Positions 7,048-7,655 of a stretch of 7,655 nt of DNA are shown in pieces. This DNA is from Planctomycetaceae bacterium. Its GTDB lineage: Bacteria > Planctomycetota > Planctomycetia > Pirellulales > Pirellulaceae. Numbering within the stretch: the first letter of the stretch is position 1; the number at the start of each line of letters is the position of its first letter. Below the pieces are notes generated by a model. It had not been told where the DNA came from. It searched no databases and saw only the letters and a list, made by a program, of their open reading frames with translations. A program made the translations under genes and the position numbers. The stretch spans positions 9,707-17,361 of the forward strand of contig DMPQ01000268.1 of the NCBI GenBank assembly GCA_003455945.1, given 5' to 3'.

Positions 7048-7332
7048 TCATCTACACACGCTGTCGTAGAGATCGATCCATTCCGTATTGTCTTTCTCGA
7101 TCAGCGCCAACTTCCACGCCCTTTTCCACTTCTTGATTTCTTTTTCGCGCTCGATCGCAGCTGTCACGTCTTCATGCGCCTCAAACCAGACGAGGCGATC
7201 AGCCCCATATCGTGCCGAAAAACCCCGAACGGTCTTTTCCCTATGCTCATGTACTCGTCGAACGAGATCATTGGTTACACCCAGGTAAAGCGTGCCGTTG
7301 CGCTTATTCGTCAATAAATAGACGAAATACAT
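7048..7332 (-). CDS. Small GIY-YIG endonuclease-superfamily protein
   Basis: This 94-residue protein is essentially one GIY-YIG domain. The two strand motifs appear as VYL (residues 4-6) and YLG (16-18), separated by LTNKRNGTL. They are followed by the helix arginine region NDLVRRVHEH (21-30) and by AIEREKEIKKWKR (59-71), which contains the candidate metal-binding glutamate. The frame extends 36 codons further upstream, but those codons are translated repeat copy 2, so ATG at 7332 is the credible start. Its MYFVYLL opening is typical of single-domain members (the YhbQ/UPF0213-like group). The biological role of this group is poorly known; a DNA nuclease activity is inferred from the fold. No good ribosome binding site is seen. 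The gene is AT-richer than its neighbours and is bracketed by repeats 1 and 2 in opposite orientation, suggesting it moved in with them. Confidence 0.85.
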   Translation of the reverse strand: MYFVYLLTNKRNGTLYLGVTNDLVRRVHEHREKTVRGFSARYGADRLVWFEAHEDVTAAIEREKEIKKWKRAWKLALIEKDNTEWIDLYDSVCR

Positions 7333-7343
7333 TTTCGCCGATG

Positions 7344-7392
7344 CCGCTCTGGATTCCGGGTTCGATGCGTTCCGCATCGTCCCGGAATGACA
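7344..7392 (-). repeat. REP-like palindromic repeat, copy 2 (inverted relative to copy 1)
   Basis: On the minus strand it opens with TGTCATTCCGG and closes with CCGGAATCCAG plus an AGCGGC tail, matching copy 1 to its last bases. The inner hairpin is CGATGCG-GAA-CGCATCG (minus-strand reading; 7363-7379), with a completely different stem sequence from copy 1 but intact pairing. It lies 11 bases upstream of the GIY-YIG start codon and so forms most of that gene's leader. Confidence 0.88.
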
Positions 7393-7437
7393 ACAACAAT
7401 TTCTTCGCCGCGCAATGGCGGACGCACTCTTCTCCTT

Positions 7438-7457
7438 CAATCATTCCGGAGATGCGT
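7438..7457 (+). repeat. Possible decayed half of a REP-like repeat
   Basis: TCATTCCGGA (7441-7450) matches the left outer arm of the repeat family and is followed by GATGCG, as in the inner arm of copy 2. The matching right arm is absent, and a full copy starts only 11 bases later. It may be a broken remnant, or a chance match to a short motif. Confidence 0.4.
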
Positions 7458-7467
7458 CTTTCCTCGC

Positions 7468-7507
7468 TGTCATTCCGGACGGCCCGAAGGGCTGATCCGG
7501 AATCCAG
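7468..7507 (+). repeat. REP-like palindromic repeat, copy 3
   Basis: The unit opens with TGTCATTCCGG and closes with CCGGAATCCAG. The inner hairpin is GCCC-GAA-GGGC (7482-7492). It has the same orientation as copy 1 and is the shortest of the four units. Confidence 0.87.
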
Positions 7508-7534
7508 CACCAAACGGAAAAGCCTGTGCAAGCG

Positions 7535-7580
7535 GCCTCTGGATTCCGGGTTCACGGCTTCGCCGCGCCCCGGAATGACA
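7535..7580 (-). repeat. REP-like palindromic repeat, copy 4 (inverted relative to copy 3)
   Basis: On the minus strand it opens with TGTCATTCCGG and closes with CCGGAATCCAG plus AGGC. The inner hairpin is CGGC-GAA-GCCG (7555-7565). With copy 3 it forms a facing pair separated by 27 bases, like the paired REP units of a BIME. Confidence 0.87.
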
Positions 7581-7597
7581 AAATCACAAGAACAATC

Positions 7598-7627
7598 TTG
7601 ACATTTTCTGTAGTAGGACTATATACC
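7598..7627 (+). promoter_or_regulatory. Sigma-70-like promoter reading out of the right edge
   Basis: A perfect TTGACA (7598-7603) is followed after 18 bases by TATACC (7622-7627), or after 17 bases by ATATAC, inside an AT-rich patch. This is the strongest promoter-like sequence in the window. It points right, away from the GIY-YIG gene, so its gene lies beyond the window. The -10 box is imperfect. Confidence 0.55.
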
Positions 7628-7636
7628 TATTTATCC

Positions 7637-7655
7637 CGCTCCTCTCCGAGGGGCG
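7637..7655 (+). promoter_or_regulatory. Hairpin just downstream of the right-edge promoter
   Basis: The arms CGCTCCTC (7637-7644) and GAGGGGCG (7648-7655) pair over 8 positions, with one T-G wobble, around loop TCC. If the promoter at 7598-7627 is used, this hairpin would fall at or near the 5' end of the transcript. It may be longer than shown, because the window ends at its base. It could be a leader structure or simply part of another palindromic repeat. Confidence 0.35.

Noticed and set aside
7333..7440. N-terminal extension of the GIY-YIG protein by 36 residues
   Set aside because: The extra residues are translated repeat copy 2 (CHSGTMRNASNPES) and would vary with the repeat. The internal ATG gives the normal domain start.
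7000..7580. CRISPR array
   Set aside because: There are only four repeats, in alternating orientation, with spacings of 296, 75 and 27 bases and variable inner sequence. This is a dispersed palindrome family, not a direct-repeat array.
7212..7601. Small open frames through the repeat tail
   Set aside because: Their sequences (for example SFRTARRADPESS, LWIPGSRLRRAPE) are translations of the palindromic repeats, a common cause of false gene calls in Hyphomicrobiales genomes.

Overview
This high-GC window reads as two different genomes joined inside one gene. The left part (about 1-3,890) looks planctomycete: a TadA ATPase and a TadB platform protein on the minus strand, then a CheX-like chemotaxis phosphatase and the 5' third of fliG on the plus strand. 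The right part (about 3,920-7,655) looks alphaproteobacterial, of the Hyphomicrobiales/Caulobacter type. It carries the rest of fliG, then fliH/flbE, fliN and the sigma-54 activator flbD in the order of the Caulobacter class II flagellar operon. A terminator follows, and then a repeat-rich tail. These lineage calls rest on remembered family signatures and codon habits, not on a search.

Layout. 1-916 (-) is tadB, running off the left edge. 963-2,285 (-) is tadA. 2,286-2,701 is a divergent intergenic stretch. 2,702-3,178 (+) is cheX-like. 3,179-3,530 is an intergenic stretch with one GC-rich hairpin. 3,531-4,532 (+) is fliG, which changes character near the EHPQT motif at 3,897-3,911. fliH (4,532), fliN (5,168) and flbD (5,539-6,903) follow tightly as one transcription unit, ended by a strong intrinsic terminator at 6,937-6,966. 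7,000-7,580 holds four palindromic REP-like repeats in two inverted pairs. The first pair exactly brackets a small GIY-YIG nuclease gene on the minus strand. A sigma-70-like promoter and a hairpin end the window and point to a gene beyond the right edge.

Function. TadA and TadB are the motor ATPase and inner-membrane platform of a tight-adherence (type IVc) pilus. FliG, FliN and FliH belong to the flagellar rotor, C-ring and export apparatus, and FlbD is the transcriptional activator of late flagellar genes. The fliF that normally precedes fliG in the alphaproteobacterial operon is absent; the tad/cheX block stands in its place.

The two observations most worth checking are the lineage switch inside fliG (assembly chimera or hybrid gene) and the repeat-bounded GIY-YIG cassette, which resembles a small mobile unit.
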